Source of the DNA: Flectonema sp. DT1601
Lineage: Eukaryota; Euglenozoa; Diplonemea; Diplonemida; Diplonemidae
NCBI GenBank assembly: GCA_964019425.1
Contig: OZ025786.1
Location: 1,660,804 to 1,724,803 of the forward strand
Direction: 5' to 3'
Length of the DNA: 64,000 nt
Shown: positions 11,036 through 22,617 of the stretch, piece after piece
Numbering within the stretch: the stretch's first letter is position 1
Layout: each line of letters begins with the position of its first letter
Program-made: the position numbers and the translations under genes
The notes under the pieces: generated by a model
Databases searched by the model: none
What the model was told of the DNA's origin: nothing
What the model saw: the letters and a program-made list of their open reading frames with translations, nothing else

Positions 11036-11660
11036 GATGAGAAGATATTAACAAGAAAAGTTATCACATCCACCTGAAGTGTTGTCGAGTTAACTGAAAA
11101 AAAAAGTGACAAAGAGAAGTCTTTCGTTCCAACAACTAACGAGAGTGATGTCTATTCGGCTGACGGAGTTCTGAATAATAAAATGACGTCACGAATTACT
11201 TAAAAAGAACATCGTGTTCACTTCGTATAATGTCCCAAATAAGGTTTCTCGAAGTGTCCTGCAAACTGTTTTCAATTATTGTAAACTACGTGCATGTTGA
11301 GGAATCATTCAATTGGTTTTAATAAAAATAAATGGAGGTCGATTTTTATATTTTATATTTTATTTTTTATCATATTCTTTTTATAGGTATCAACACCACA
11401 ACTAATATTCTGATCCCATCTCCTGTTGCAATGCATCAAGAGGCTGAAAGGCTACAGTTCGGGGAGGAGCTCGATGATAAATATTTGTTAAGTCGTTCTC
11501 AAAGAGTAGTTGTATTCCCTTTTTCATAATGTACGATTATTCTCTTCTTAGGTTTTGGGGGAGGTGCACATAGAGTCACGTGACCCCAAAAAAAAAAAAA
11601 AAAATAGACCAAAAAAAAAAAAAAAAAAAAGAGAAGAAATAAAAACAATTCTATAACAAA
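11036..11660. other. Intergenic, no supported gene
   Basis: AT-rich spacer with a 65-codon frame at 11332-11529 that shows no domain, two A-runs at 11588-11630, and an acceptor-like pyrimidine tract ending in AG at 11551 before the chloride-channel gene. Confidence 0.5.
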
Positions 11661-14009
11661 ATGGCACAAACTGATGAGATGGACGTCGAATTAGTTCATA
11701 TCGGTCCGGAGGAAACACTTCGTCCAGCAGAAACTCCAGCAACGTCTTCAGAGTATCAAGGAAAGCTACTAAAACACAGCGTTGCGAAGAAACATATGAA
11801 AGGAGGTGACTTCGCATTAATCGATTGGGTTTATGATATAGAAGCTCACTTTGAGTATCAAAGAAGTAGAAGTTTTGAAAAGAGTGGAGAGACATGTTTG
11901 AGGAAATGGATGAAACAGATTTGGATGGCATGCCATGGATGGGTGGCAGTGTTAATAATTGCTGTCTTTACTGGACTGTTAGCTGGAATGATTCACACTT
12001 GTGTTGATTTCTTAAGAGATTTAAAACTTGGTGTTTGCTCGGATTACTTTTGGCTTTCAATAAGAAACTGCTGTCCAGGAGAGACAAAAGAATCGTGTTC
12101 GGCATGGAAATCATGGGGTGACTATTTCGCAGGAGAAGGAATCAGGGCTTCTACTTCCACTGCGACACTCGATTTCTTCGCTTACACTCTAGTCTCTATT
12201 GGATATGCTGGACTCTCTGCTTGGCTTGTGAAGACCTTCGCACCATACGCAGCAGGTTCTGGAATACCAGAAATAAAAACAATCTTATCAGGAGTTCATA
12301 TAAAGAGATATTTAGGAGGATGGACATTATTAATAAAATGTATTGGTGTCACTCTCTCTGTTGCAGCTGGTCTCTCTTTAGGAATGGAGGGTCCATTTGT
12401 TCACGTGGCTTCATGTGTTGGAAGTATTACTTCACAGTTTTTTAAAGGATTTCGATTTCATGAATCCAAAAGAAGAGAATTAATATCAGCGGCTGTGGCT
12501 GCTGGTGTTTCAGTTGCTTTTGGAGCTCCGATTGGTGGAGTTTTGTTCAGTCTTGAAGAGGCTTCGTATTATTTTCCTCACAAGACGATGTGGAGATCAT
12601 TCTTCTGTGCTGTGGTTGCGGCCATAGTTCTAAAGAGGATAAATCCTTCAGGAACTGGTAGGTTAGTTCTGTTTCAGGTTGATTACAATCATCAATGGCA
12701 TTGGTTTGAATTACTTCCCTTCGCAATAATTGGTATTCTCGGTGGTATTATTGGTGCCGCCTTTAACGCTGTTAACATCCGTTGGTGTAGACTCCGTAAA
12801 GCAACTTCGCTGAGGAAGTGGCCGATTGTTGAAGTTTTATGTGTCGTAACCTTCACAGCAATTATTAACTATTTAGCTCCGTTTTTAAGAACTGGTGCTA
12901 GTGAGTTCATCTCTCGTCTGTTTCAAGAATGCCGAGCTGACGAAGAGGAGTTAGAATCACCAACAGAGATTCTCTGCTACAACATGTCTCAAAAGACTTC
13001 TGCTGGTTTAGTCGTGTCTCGTCTGCTTCTTGCTGCTGCGCTGAAGTTTATATTAACAGTTTTTACTTTCGGAATAAAGGTACCAGCAGGTCTATTCATT
13101 CCGTCTCTCTTTATTGGATCTTGTATCGGTCGTATTGTTGGGATTGCTGTTGAGAGTTTGTACGTGTCAAATCAGAGTTCTTACATCTTTTCTGAATGTT
13201 TAAACCTGCAAACAAGCTGCGTGATTCCAGGTGTGTACAGTATTGTTGGTGCATCAGCTGTGTTGGGAGGTGTTACTAGAATGACATTATCGTTAGTGGT
13301 GATTATATTTGAGTTGACTGGGGGGCTTGAGTATCTAGTACCAGTGATGCTCGCTGTTCTGATAAGTAAATGGGTTGGTGAATTCGTTGGATGTCGAGAC
13401 AGCATCTACGAAATGCACATCGAACTTAATGAATATCCATTCTTAGATCCAAAACAAGAAGTTAACTTTCACGCTGTCGCAGCTGACTTTATGGTCAGTT
13501 CTCAGATTCAAGTTCTCACTGTTGATGGATGGACAGTACGAGATCTAAACACTTTATTAGAGGGATGTGATCACAATGGATTCCCTGTTGTAATGTCTCA
13601 CAGTGATATGAGAATCGTTGGTTTTATTTCAAGAAGTAATTTAATAAGAGCACTTGATCAAGCCAGTAGACTCCAACACACAACCGGTCCAGTAAACCAA
13701 GACACAGAAGTATTATTTTACGAACGAACTGAAGAAGACCGCAATAGTAGTTCAACGTGTTTAGATATTTCGTGGTACTTAGACCCGACACCTATTTGTG
13801 TGACACCTGACACGACTGTTAATCGTCTTCTTCATATATTTAAATCTCTTGGGATCAGAACTTGTTTGGTTGCGAAAAATAATAAATTAGTGGGAATAGC
13901 AACCCGAAGAGGTATGATTGACATGCTGAAGAAGGCTGGTGATAACGGTCATGGTTTAGTCAGAAGACGAGCCATACCTGATCGAAATGAAAGAGAAGCA
14001 GATTTATAA
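11661..14009 (+). CDS. ClC-type chloride/proton exchanger (ClC-3/4/5-like)
   Basis: A 782-residue CLC protein with a membrane core and two C-terminal CBS domains (about 610-775), the usual eukaryotic layout. The three anion-path signatures are present: GSGIPE (Ser at the selectivity position, expected for chloride rather than nitrate), GMEGPFVH with the gating glutamate E243, and KVPAGLFIPS. The block GAPIGGVLFSLEEASYYFP is nearly that of animal ClC-3/4/5. Its second glutamate (E300) matches the proton glutamate (E268 of ClC-5), so an exchanger is predicted rather than a passive channel. Family members act in endosomes, lysosomes or contractile-vacuole-like compartments; location here is an inference. 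The start is the first ATG after an acceptor-like AG at 11551. Confidence 0.95.
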   Translation: MAQTDEMDVELVHIGPEETLRPAETPATSSEYQGKLLKHSVAKKHMKGGDFALIDWVYDIEAHFEYQRSRSFEKSGETCLRKWMKQIWMACHGWVAVLIIAVFTGLLAGMIHTCVDFLRDLKLGVCSDYFWLSIRNCCPGETKESCSAWKSWGDYFAGEGIRASTSTATLDFFAYTLVSIGYAGLSAWLVKTFAPYAAGSGIPEIKTILSGVHIKRYLGGWTLLIKCIGVTLSVAAGLSLGMEGPFVHVASCVGSITSQFFKGFRFHESKRRELISAAVAAGVSVAFGAPIGGVLFSLEEASYYFPHKTMWRSFFCAVVAAIVLKRINPSGTGRLVLFQVDYNHQWHWFELLPFAIIGILGGIIGAAFNAVNIRWCRLRKATSLRKWPIVEVLCVVTFTAIINYLAPFLRTGASEFISRLFQECRADEEELESPTEILCYNMSQKTSAGLVVSRLLLAAALKFILTVFTFGIKVPAGLFIPSLFIGSCIGRIVGIAVESLYVSNQSSYIFSECLNLQTSCVIPGVYSIVGASAVLGGVTRMTLSLVVIIFELTGGLEYLVPVMLAVLISKWVGEFVGCRDSIYEMHIELNEYPFLDPKQEVNFHAVAADFMVSSQIQVLTVDGWTVRDLNTLLEGCDHNGFPVVMSHSDMRIVGFISRSNLIRALDQASRLQHTTGPVNQDTEVLFYERTEEDRNSSSTCLDISWYLDPTPICVTPDTTVNRLLHIFKSLGIRTCLVAKNNKLVGIATRRGMIDMLKKAGDNGHGLVRRRAIPDRNEREADL

Positions 14010-15022
14010 TAATTGAGAAAAAAAAAAAAAAAAAGAAAATGCAAAAAAAAAAAAAAAAAAAAAACATCATTTTATTGTTATTCTGTTCGATTGTTTCCTT
14101 CATTTCACCTATTAATTTTTTGTTGTAGTTTTTAAAAAAAAAAAAAAAAAAAAAAAAGAGAGAGAAAGCTATGTATCCTGAGATCTCAAACAGAGGACCC
14201 TCAAGAAGATAGTCAGCTCTCTTTATTTTTAATAACTTCGTTCTGTTTGTCTACTGGTTTTCTCTTTATTACGAATTACGAATGAATTTCTTATTTTTAT
14301 TTTTTACGAAATCTTAAAAAAAAAAAAAAAACAAGGAGAACAGATTGTTTTTCTCTTTCTGTTTTTTTTACGATTTATTATAAAAATATACCCAACCTGA
14401 CACTTCTGGCCGTCAAGGGACTTGTTTTTTTTTTTTTTTTTTATCTTGTTTTTTTTTTGCTGTTATTTTTTGAATAGAAGTGTTCAATACAGCAACGTTA
14501 TCTGTGATCACTAACCCAATTAATAAAGGGGGGGTTGGAAGTAGGTTATCTCTACTTTACAAAAAAAAAAAAATATCAAGAAACTCCACTTGATTTCACA
14601 ATGTGAGGCGTTGTATGAAAAACATTTGTTATTTTTGGTCATCTGTCATACGCAAATATTGAAAAAAAAAAAAAAAAAAAAAAAGAGATTTACTATTGAC
14701 TCTTCGATTCGTTTTGTTTTGAACAAATGTTTTGAATTGAAGAAACAATTACCAGTCATAGCATGGCATGATAATAATAATAATTATTTATTTATTTTAT
14801 TAGTAATGAAGAGTAACATCGAAATAAAGTAATTTTATTTAAAAAAATTATAATAATATTGTTTTTTATCTTCTTTTTTAAAAACAGCAACATTGATGAA
14901 GATGGGGGGGGGAGTTTGAAAAAAAAAAAAAAAAAATTTGTGTCGTCGTTTTGTTTTCTAATACCTATTTTTCCTATTGCACAGTTGTTCTGTTGTTGTT
15001 TTTTTCGTTTCCTCCGAAAACG
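14010..15022. other. Intergenic, homopolymer-rich
   Basis: About eight A or T runs of 14-24 bases (for example 14134-14156, 14425-14442, 14661-14684, 14918-14937) and short tracts of G. No coding frame shows a domain. A pyrimidine tract ending in AG at 14984 lies 38 bases before the next gene. Confidence 0.5.
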
Positions 15023-15934
15023 ATGCGTCTTTCATTTGAATGTTCGGAATTGTTTGCATCGAAAGACGACGGAGCACTCATTGGAAGAACTCGTAACATG
15101 TTCGAAGCGATGTTTAGAGCGATGGATGACGGGATCATGGCTAGTTTTATTGATCAATATATCTCTGAATCCGCAGCGTGGATAAGCAACGGCCTGAGCG
15201 TCAACGAAAACGCAGTTGGAAAAGCCGCCATGCTCCGCCACTACAACAGAGTGTACCGCAAAGTTTGGGGAGGAGGAGAATACCCAATTCACTTTCACGC
15301 TGGACATTTTTCAAGAACAGGAAGAGATGCTGTGTCTTTAAGTGTAACTGTGTTTCTGATTCAACCGACTGATGTAATGGTTATAAGGAGATCTTTTAAT
15401 TGTGCTTACGGTAAGGATGGTTTAGTAAGACTTTTTAAAGTTACTCCGGCTGAACCAGAGGGACTACCATTCCGACCACCTTCAATGGTCAGGCCCTGCA
15501 GTCATAATAATTGGGACTCAGTTAGAGTAAAGAGGAAGTGGTGTTTGTTGAGATGTAGAAATTGTGGTTCTCAATGGAGACTAGCTACTGGTTCATTCAC
15601 GAGATGTCATATGTTTACGTCGAAGTCAGGTTGCCATACTAATGAGGATTGTGCTCTTCTTCACATTCATCACAGAAAACAGACTCTCTCTGAGAGGAGA
15701 TCTCTCATCGATTCTTCTCGTCTTCTTCCTTCTTGTGAGTCACCAACACACTTAATGGAGTACAGTGCTCCAGGTGTATCGAAGCAAGTTACTCACATTA
15801 GGAGACGGGCATCAGCACCACCAACCGCTTGGAGAACACCGAGGATAATTCAGAGAAGTAGATCAGTCTGCGGTGTTAGGAATACAATGGAAACGACAAC
15901 TGTTACTACTCCGCGTTGTTATACCGAATCATAG
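15023..15934 (+). CDS. NTF2/SnoaL-like domain plus zinc-finger protein
   Basis: A 303-residue protein. Residues about 15-145 have the pattern of an NTF2/SnoaL-like fold: an N-terminal helix pair (MFEAMFRAMDDGIMASFIDQ), a second helix region and long beta strands ending in DGLVRLFKV. Residues about 172-215 hold a compact Cys/His region, C-x2-C-x3-W, then C-x7-C-x5-C-x5-H-x-H, ending in HHRKQTLSERR. This looks like a zinc-binding, probably nucleic-acid-binding, module. The tail is Ser/Arg-rich and probably disordered. The fusion is not one I recognise. The frame is open upstream to 14951, but those codons are T-run translation, so the ATG at 15023 is preferred, after an acceptor-like AG at 14984. 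Role unknown; RNA binding is a guess. Confidence 0.72.
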   Translation: MRLSFECSELFASKDDGALIGRTRNMFEAMFRAMDDGIMASFIDQYISESAAWISNGLSVNENAVGKAAMLRHYNRVYRKVWGGGEYPIHFHAGHFSRTGRDAVSLSVTVFLIQPTDVMVIRRSFNCAYGKDGLVRLFKVTPAEPEGLPFRPPSMVRPCSHNNWDSVRVKRKWCLLRCRNCGSQWRLATGSFTRCHMFTSKSGCHTNEDCALLHIHHRKQTLSERRSLIDSSRLLPSCESPTHLMEYSAPGVSKQVTHIRRRASAPPTAWRTPRIIQRSRSVCGVRNTMETTTVTTPRCYTES

Positions 15935-18900
15935 GGAGGTTTCTTTTTTTTAATTTTTTTTTTTTTGTTGTTTGTTTTTTTTTTATATATATTTTTGTGT
16001 TTTTCTTCCTCCAAAAAAAAGAAAATAATTACACTTTTTTATCTCATCTTTACGAATATTATTTTGAGCCGATATTCTCTGATATCTTGCGATCTTATCC
16101 GCGGACGGGTGTCACAAGAAGATCGAATAACTTTCTTTGTTGACTGAACTAGTGGAATGAATCATTTTCCAAAAAATATTTACAGAACAGTCGCGCTGGT
16201 CAAGTTGTTCATGTCTGAGTTGTGTTCCCCAATTTCAGTTGGTTTTTTTTTTAAATACTCCGTTTTCTTATTTATTTATTTATTTTTTTTTTCTTCACTG
16301 AGAAAAATTGTTGTTCCTTTATCAAAAATTACCATCCAACTTTCTACATTTATTGTAGAAGTGGTACTCCACTCGTAGTGAGCTACAAACTAGTAACAGT
16401 ACGTAATATGATTTTTTTATTTATGAACATAAAACTTAAAATAACTACGTTTCAGTCCTGCAAAATGGAATTATCTTTATGTTTTTTTATGATACAACAC
16501 AGTTGTAATTTTACAAAATCGAACATACAACTCCCCCATCCAAGTCCTCCCTGTTTTTTAAAAAGAAAAGGTCGGGCCCTGATTAGAAGTGCCTTCTTAT
16601 TAACGTACTTTGATTACAGGGTAGTTACATTGTTCATTTTTCTCTCTCTCTCCGTTTTTTTAAAAAAGAAATTGCTATCAATAATTTATTATACTCACCT
16701 GATTACTCCTAGTCCCGTCGGCTCAACTTAATTAGAAAACCCCTCGAACACAAGTGCTGACCGATTTTAGCTGAAATTTACATTATTCGTTCTTAAACTC
16801 AGAATTTTTTCATTATTTTAAGGAAAAAAGGGAATAACCTGTTTTTTAATTTTTTTTTCATTTTTACGTATTAAATATATTATTTTTTTAAAAAATGTAG
16901 TGAACTTTTTCATTTTTTCGATATCATTTACCAAGTTTTTCATTTTTTACAGCAATCGCTTCTTTTTGAGCGGTAAAAAAGTGTGTTTATTTTTTATTGT
17001 TATCTTCCTTCCTATGAATGAGATAGAGAAGGAATTACTGAACAGACTTTTGTCTTTGCTACTTGTGTTTTTCTGTAAAGAGGTCTCATATTTTGTAGTT
17101 ATAATCAGTTTGTCGCTTTCTTTTTTTTAAAAAAAAAAAAAAAAACTCGCTTTTCTTTTTTTTTTAATTTTTTTTCTGAGTGACCTTTTTTTTTTTTTTT
17201 TAAAATTTTTTTGAACGAAAAAAAAATATATTCCAATGAGTAGCTTCGGATCATTTTTTAAAATGATTTCACAACGACAGAGACTGTACCCGGGTCTGGG
17301 AGTAGACCTGTTGGTCTTTACGTCGATCTGAACTGTTTCGAAAGGATCCTCACTATAGCTCATTAACCATAACTCAGAAAATCATGGAAATCAATTTTGG
17401 TTATACGAATTATGAGGTATTATTAAATTTAATTGTAAAAAAAAAAAAAAAAAAAAAAAAAACACCCCGACCTCTTCTTCCCCTAGTTTAACTTCATTTA
17501 TTTAATCGTACTTTTTTTTTTTCTCCAATTTTTTTTTTTCGCTGCTAGTGATCCGTTCTGGTCTAAGCATTGTGGTTATTGATTTGGTATGCCTCGTTGC
17601 CTCGTGTCGAAACTAACAAAATAATATCTCTCGGGGTTAAGTTCAATCCACCACCGCAGTAGTTGGGATCCCCGAAGTGAGCATCCATTGTACTCGGTAG
17701 GTTGTTGGACCTACTCCGTAGGAGTCCTCAAAACTAAGCAGTTTGAGCAAGTGGAGAACGTCCTGAATTCTTTTCTCTCTCACTACATTTCATTTGTGCA
17801 AAACTACTTTCCTACAGCAAGAAGACCTCTCTAACTCCAACCGACTCTTCTTTGTTCTGTTTGATTCGATACATTGTCCTGGCTCTCTCGCTCTCTCTCT
17901 ATCTCTTTTCTTCCTCTCTCTCTCCCTCTCACTCGATAAGACGTTGACAACTTTTCAGAAGTGTTTTAATTTACTTTTTTGAAAGTTGTGTGATCGATGA
18001 TAAATACTGTGATGGGTAATAGTTAGGCGCTAAAAAAAGAAATTGACATGAAAATCTTTTTTTTTTTTTTTTTTTTGAAATATTTCCAACACAGAATACC
18101 TGAATTTCTGGACTTCAAATCTCGCGCATTTTCCCCGAGAATTGAAGTACTTTTCTTCAGCTGAGGCGCAATTGATAACCTGCTTCCTCGTTTTCTATAT
18201 TCCAAACAACCTAATTGGCTCTCCATCTTTAGCTGCAGCTCGTTGCACTTCGAAAACAAAAACAAAATTACCTTATACAATACCAGGTCTGAGAATGATA
18301 AATAACGAAGTGCCTTGTATCATTCCATTTAGATAGATCTAGTTTTGGGTTGGATGATAAAGGCACTGTGATGTATGTTTTATTTTATCTTCGTCCGCAA
18401 AAAATCGGCTCTGGTTGCTGCCACCCTTATTTTTCTCTACACTACTTTCTATAGACGGATATCTTGAAAAGATAGTATTATTTTATCCTTACATTTTTAC
18501 ATTGTCAATATTTCTTCCCCTTTCTCAACATGGCAGTCATGTTTTAGCCAAACCTTAATTAGTTTTTAGCCAGTTTCATGTTTTGCCAGTACCAAAAAAG
18601 TTCCCCTTATTCTCAACATTATTTTTTTCACGTTTCTGCGCGTCAACATGTGTGGGTACAGATATGTGATATTTGTACCATTTTTTTGTCATCACGTGTG
18701 ACGAGGAATGTCTCAGGCAGTGTACTAGTATGGCGTGACGGATGTATTCTCTGTGTTCTTGTGTTGGTATATTGATTAGAAACAATTTCAGAGCAGAAGT
18801 CTTATTTCGAATATCTACTCTTGTAGCTGTTGGAATGAATGTGATCTTATTCGCTGACAGATCTGTAAAAACTTGAGTTGTTTTCTACTGGAGCTAATAA

Positions 18901-20485
18901 CACAACGAGAACTTTTAAAGGGGTGATCTTATCACAGCTGCCTGCGGTGATTTCAATCTGCCGAATATATTAACGAACAGTGGCGCTTTAACCGGGCCTC
19001 GCTGACATATGACGGAGTCTTATCCCCCACGAGCTCCGTAGAAACTCGAAAACAGTTACGAAGTAAGGTTTTCTAGTCATCGGCAAGTCGTGGGGCAGAA
19101 TTTCCAATTTTCTTTTTTACTAAAGTTATTCCCAAGTTTTTTTGCCCCTGCAATGGCAATATAAGAGGGCTTACTTACAATTGGCAAACGTATCCCTTTA
19201 TAACTCTCTCCTGTGTATTTACGTGTTTTAATAAGGAAGAGCCGAAATTGCTTAATGGTGTTTATAGACTAGGATTCACATTCCTTTTGCACCCAATGTA
19301 CCCTGTGCATTGTTAGTTGTTCTCCTTCCTTTGTTTTTGGGAAAACCGTAGACTTGTGTGTGGTTTGACCTTTTTTTTAGTTTTATGCGTTTTTTTGTCT
19401 ATTTTCCGGTTGTGTTGGCTTCCAGACTCGGCATGTTAAATTTCAGAAACCAAGTTGCTTTTTTTTTATATTGTCGTTGGTACCAATCTGGCCGAATAGC
19501 AATCTCTCTTTATTTATTGTTTTTCTTCTTTAAATTATATCACTCATCCTCCATGTCTACCACCACCATCGTAGTCATGAGAAAAAAAAGGGTTGTTTTT
19601 TTTTTTTTTTTTTTTCCTACTTCGATTTTAATGTCTTTTTTTGAGGCGTTCACAAAAAGTCTGATTTGACTTTCACTGGGCGATTTTGTTTAAAAAAGTG
19701 ATGTGGAACCCTAAGGTATCCTTTCATGATGTTGTGTTGTGCAATAGTCGCAACGACCAGTTCTGAGAATTCGCGGAATACTTTTCGCCTTTGCGAGCAA
19801 TTCGAATCTGGTTGCGTCCTTGTTAAACCCTCCGAGTGTTCCTCAAAGGAAAAACTTTTCAAAAAAAAAAAAAAAAGAAGGGAAAAAAAAAAAAAAAAAA
19901 ACAGAACCATAAAATATCTTTTTTATCTTTTCTTTCCTTCATAAAATCTAGCTTTGAAAATACTTGATATTCCTGATGGTTTTCAAGAGCTTTTGATCAC
20001 TCGTTCCTCCCGCCATCCTCGATGTTAGCTTGAATTTACTTCTTTTTTTGTACCAAGAAACCAAGCATTTTAGAGACCGTACCGTCTCTGTCAACGTCTC
20101 CTTTTTCATGATAAATAACCTCGAGACTTTTTGGAGGAAATTCTTAAAATGCATTTGGCCCAATGGTTAATTGGGTAAAACCCCGTTCTTCTTGTCATCG
20201 ATCTTGCTCAACTTGAATTTAAATAGTTTACAGCTTGGAGAGAAATTTCATATTTATTAACAGGTCACAACATGCTACTAATCAGGAGCGGCCATGCACT
20301 ACTACACAATAGATCGAGAATGAGCTCTCAATCTGTCAATCCTTTCGTTATCCTGACTTAGGATACTTCACTCTTCACACCCACATTACATTACATTACA
20401 TTACATTACATTACATTACATTACATTACATTACATTACATTACTATGATTATTTCCGCAGGAGGGGGGGAAGGGAAGGTTCAAA
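15935..20485. other. 4.5-kb intergenic region without a supported gene
   Basis: The longest gene-free stretch inside the gene region. It is T-rich with homopolymer runs near 17128-17145, 17438-17462, 18057-18076, 19589-19614 and 19860-19902. A (CT)n tract lies at about 17884-17930. Open frames of 60-117 codons are present but are low-complexity and lack domains. Two segments with base-pairing potential (17640-17740 and 18960-19110) could hold non-coding RNAs, but neither matches a known class. I found no tRNA A/B-box pair or clear snRNA signature. Confidence 0.45.
20383..20444 (+). repeat. Pentanucleotide microsatellite (ACATT)n
   Basis: About twelve perfect copies of the five-base unit ACATT end 40 bases before the tripeptidyl-peptidase start codon, just upstream of a pyrimidine tract ending in AG at 20461. 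Confidence 0.95.
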
Positions 20486-22129
20486 ATGCGTATTTCCACA
20501 TCGATATCGATATTAGCTCTGTCTGTCTTATCATACGGATCCCTTGTTCAGGTTCACGAACCGTCAACCATACCACGAGGTTGGACAAAGATAGACGACA
20601 AAGTACCAGCTGGGTTATCATTTCGAGTAAATGTTGGAATTAAAAGAGGAAATATGAAAAGCATAAGGGACATTCTGTCAGTCGTTTCGAACCCTCAGGG
20701 AGAAGGATATCTTCAGTACCCGACTTATGATGACATTGGAGAGATGTCGAGACCACTACCAGAACACACGAGAATTGTAAAGAAATGGATTTCACAGTCG
20801 GGGATCACATCGAAGACAATCCATCCTCACGGAGACTACTTACACTTTGAAGCATCTGTCTTGCAGCTCGAGAAGATGGCAAACGGAAACTTCAGTACGT
20901 ACGTCAACTCTGAGAATAGAACAATTTACCGACTGACTAGTGGAGTATATGTTCCTTCTAGTGTAGCAGCTGCTGTTGATATCTTCACAGGATTTCATGG
21001 ATTTCCTTTATTCTCATCCACTCCAATTATACCAAATGATGCCCCTGCAGGAGACGTGGATCCCAAAGTTTTTAGAGATACTTACGGAGTTACTGAAGTC
21101 CCCGCCAGTGGAATGCAGAACATTCAAGCAATCGCTCAGTTTCAAGGACAATATGTTAAGGATAGCGATCTGGCAGAGTTCTGCAGCAAATTTGATGGCG
21201 GAGCTTACTGTCAGATAACGAAGTACATTGGAAAGAATGAAGAACAGCCGGGTATCGAATCAATGTTAGACACTGAGTACATTACAAGTTTAGGTGAGCA
21301 ACAGACTTGGGTGTATTCTTATCCAAATTTCGACTTTTGCTCTGATTTAATAACGTTTGGATCTAACGTGACGGGATCGAGTGTTTACCCTTTCACAATT
21401 AGTATTTCTTATGGAAGTCAGAAGATTGATTTCTGTTCCTCAGCAATCATCAGTAGACTGAGTGATGACATTACTAAGATGAGTACAATGGGAATAACTG
21501 TTATGTTTGCTTCAGGTGATGATGGAAGTGGAGGTGTCACCAGACAAGGATCGAACGACGGAAAGCTGTCCCCGTCATTCCCTGCTTCAATCCCTCACGC
21601 TATTGCAGTTGGTTCTACATTCTGGGTTACCGGAACAACTGGAGAACAACAGGCGACAACTAATTTCGGATCAGGTGGAGGATTCTCTTATGATTATCCA
21701 GTCCCTGCTTACCAGCAGAACGCTGTTTCTAATTATTTAAGTAAAGTACAACTTCCTGACCTAAAATTTGCTAACGGAAGGGGATCACCAGATGTTGCTA
21801 CTTTGGGTGAATCATTTACCGTCCTCGTGAACGGTGTGGCAATTGCTGTTGGTGGGACTTCTGCATCGTCTCCGTCATTTGCTGCGCTGGTTACTCTGCT
21901 GAATGAGATCTGTTTGAAGCAATCTAACAAACCTCTCGGCTTTGCGAATCCTTTATTCTATCAGAGTCCTGAAATGTTCTTCGATATTGTGAAAGGTACC
22001 AACGCAATTGGAGATAACTCAAGGGCAGGATGGGCTTGTACAGACGGATGGGATGCCGCAACTGGACTGGGAGTACCGAACTTCCAAGGAATGATTGCTG
22101 CAGTTCAGCAGGCTTGTCAGGGGAGGTAG
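20486..22129 (+). CDS. Tripeptidyl-peptidase I-like sedolisin (S53)
   Basis: A 547-residue secreted or lysosomal serine-carboxyl peptidase, close to human TPP1/CLN2 (563). A signal peptide covers about residues 1-22. An activation prodomain runs to about 190 and includes the typical HGDYLHFEAS stretch. The catalytic module follows: the Glu/Asp pair in PGIESMLD (about 257/261), the oxyanion aspartate in FASGDDGSGG (about 346), and the nucleophile serine in GGTSASSPSFAAL (about 458). The C-terminal calcium-site region is present (FDIVKG and TDGWDAATGLG). The family removes tripeptides from protein N termini at acid pH in lysosomes. No TM segment follows. All key residues are intact. Confidence 0.94.
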   Translation: MRISTSISILALSVLSYGSLVQVHEPSTIPRGWTKIDDKVPAGLSFRVNVGIKRGNMKSIRDILSVVSNPQGEGYLQYPTYDDIGEMSRPLPEHTRIVKKWISQSGITSKTIHPHGDYLHFEASVLQLEKMANGNFSTYVNSENRTIYRLTSGVYVPSSVAAAVDIFTGFHGFPLFSSTPIIPNDAPAGDVDPKVFRDTYGVTEVPASGMQNIQAIAQFQGQYVKDSDLAEFCSKFDGGAYCQITKYIGKNEEQPGIESMLDTEYITSLGEQQTWVYSYPNFDFCSDLITFGSNVTGSSVYPFTISISYGSQKIDFCSSAIISRLSDDITKMSTMGITVMFASGDDGSGGVTRQGSNDGKLSPSFPASIPHAIAVGSTFWVTGTTGEQQATTNFGSGGGFSYDYPVPAYQQNAVSNYLSKVQLPDLKFANGRGSPDVATLGESFTVLVNGVAIAVGGTSASSPSFAALVTLLNEICLKQSNKPLGFANPLFYQSPEMFFDIVKGTNAIGDNSRAGWACTDGWDAATGLGVPNFQGMIAAVQQACQGR

Positions 22130-22617
22130 TCGATGTACTTCTTATGTTAGTTTGTAATGTGATAAGTGTCCCTTCGTAATCGCTATACACATCCTCTGAT
22201 TGTTATCAGTCAGATGAGATTGTTGTTTTTAATTATTTGAAATCAAAACTTTTATTTATTATTGCGGGTGAGCTATTGTTTTAATCAATTCTTGAAATCT
22301 TTTGCACCGCATCCTGTTGTTCTTCTTCAATGAACTCTCAGAGATTCATGTTGCCGCGTGAAGTGATTTCCCTCTCTAGTTTGCTGATTATTATTTTAAA
22401 ATGCTCTCAACAATGTGTTGAGATGCAATCGGTGAATAAACCGATCATTCTGTGAGGAGATAATAATTACTATTTAAGATCGCTGTAACGATCTCCATAA
22501 TAACTTTATCATTCTATCAATGAACAGGTCAGATGGTTCATAGAATACGATTAATGAAAAAGACTTGTTTCATTACTCCAGTAAAAAATAATTTTTTTTA
22601 AATCAGGTAGCAGTCCA
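22130..22617. other. Intergenic spacer
   Basis: AT-rich, with no coding frame of note. It ends in a pyrimidine/A-rich tract with AG at 22606, eleven bases before the PIG-C start. Confidence 0.5.

Noticed and set aside
16687-16700. U1 snRNA 5' end (ATACTCACCTG)
   Set aside because: One mismatch to the donor-pairing sequence, but no following stem-loops or Sm-like site in place.
17607-17660. Spliced-leader RNA (ACTAACAAAATAATATCTCT followed by G)
   Set aside because: AACTAAC resembles some leaders, but no GT donor, Sm site or tandem copies could be found.
17640-17740. 5S rRNA gene
   Set aside because: Only scattered short matches; the domain order and spacing of 5S rRNA are not met.
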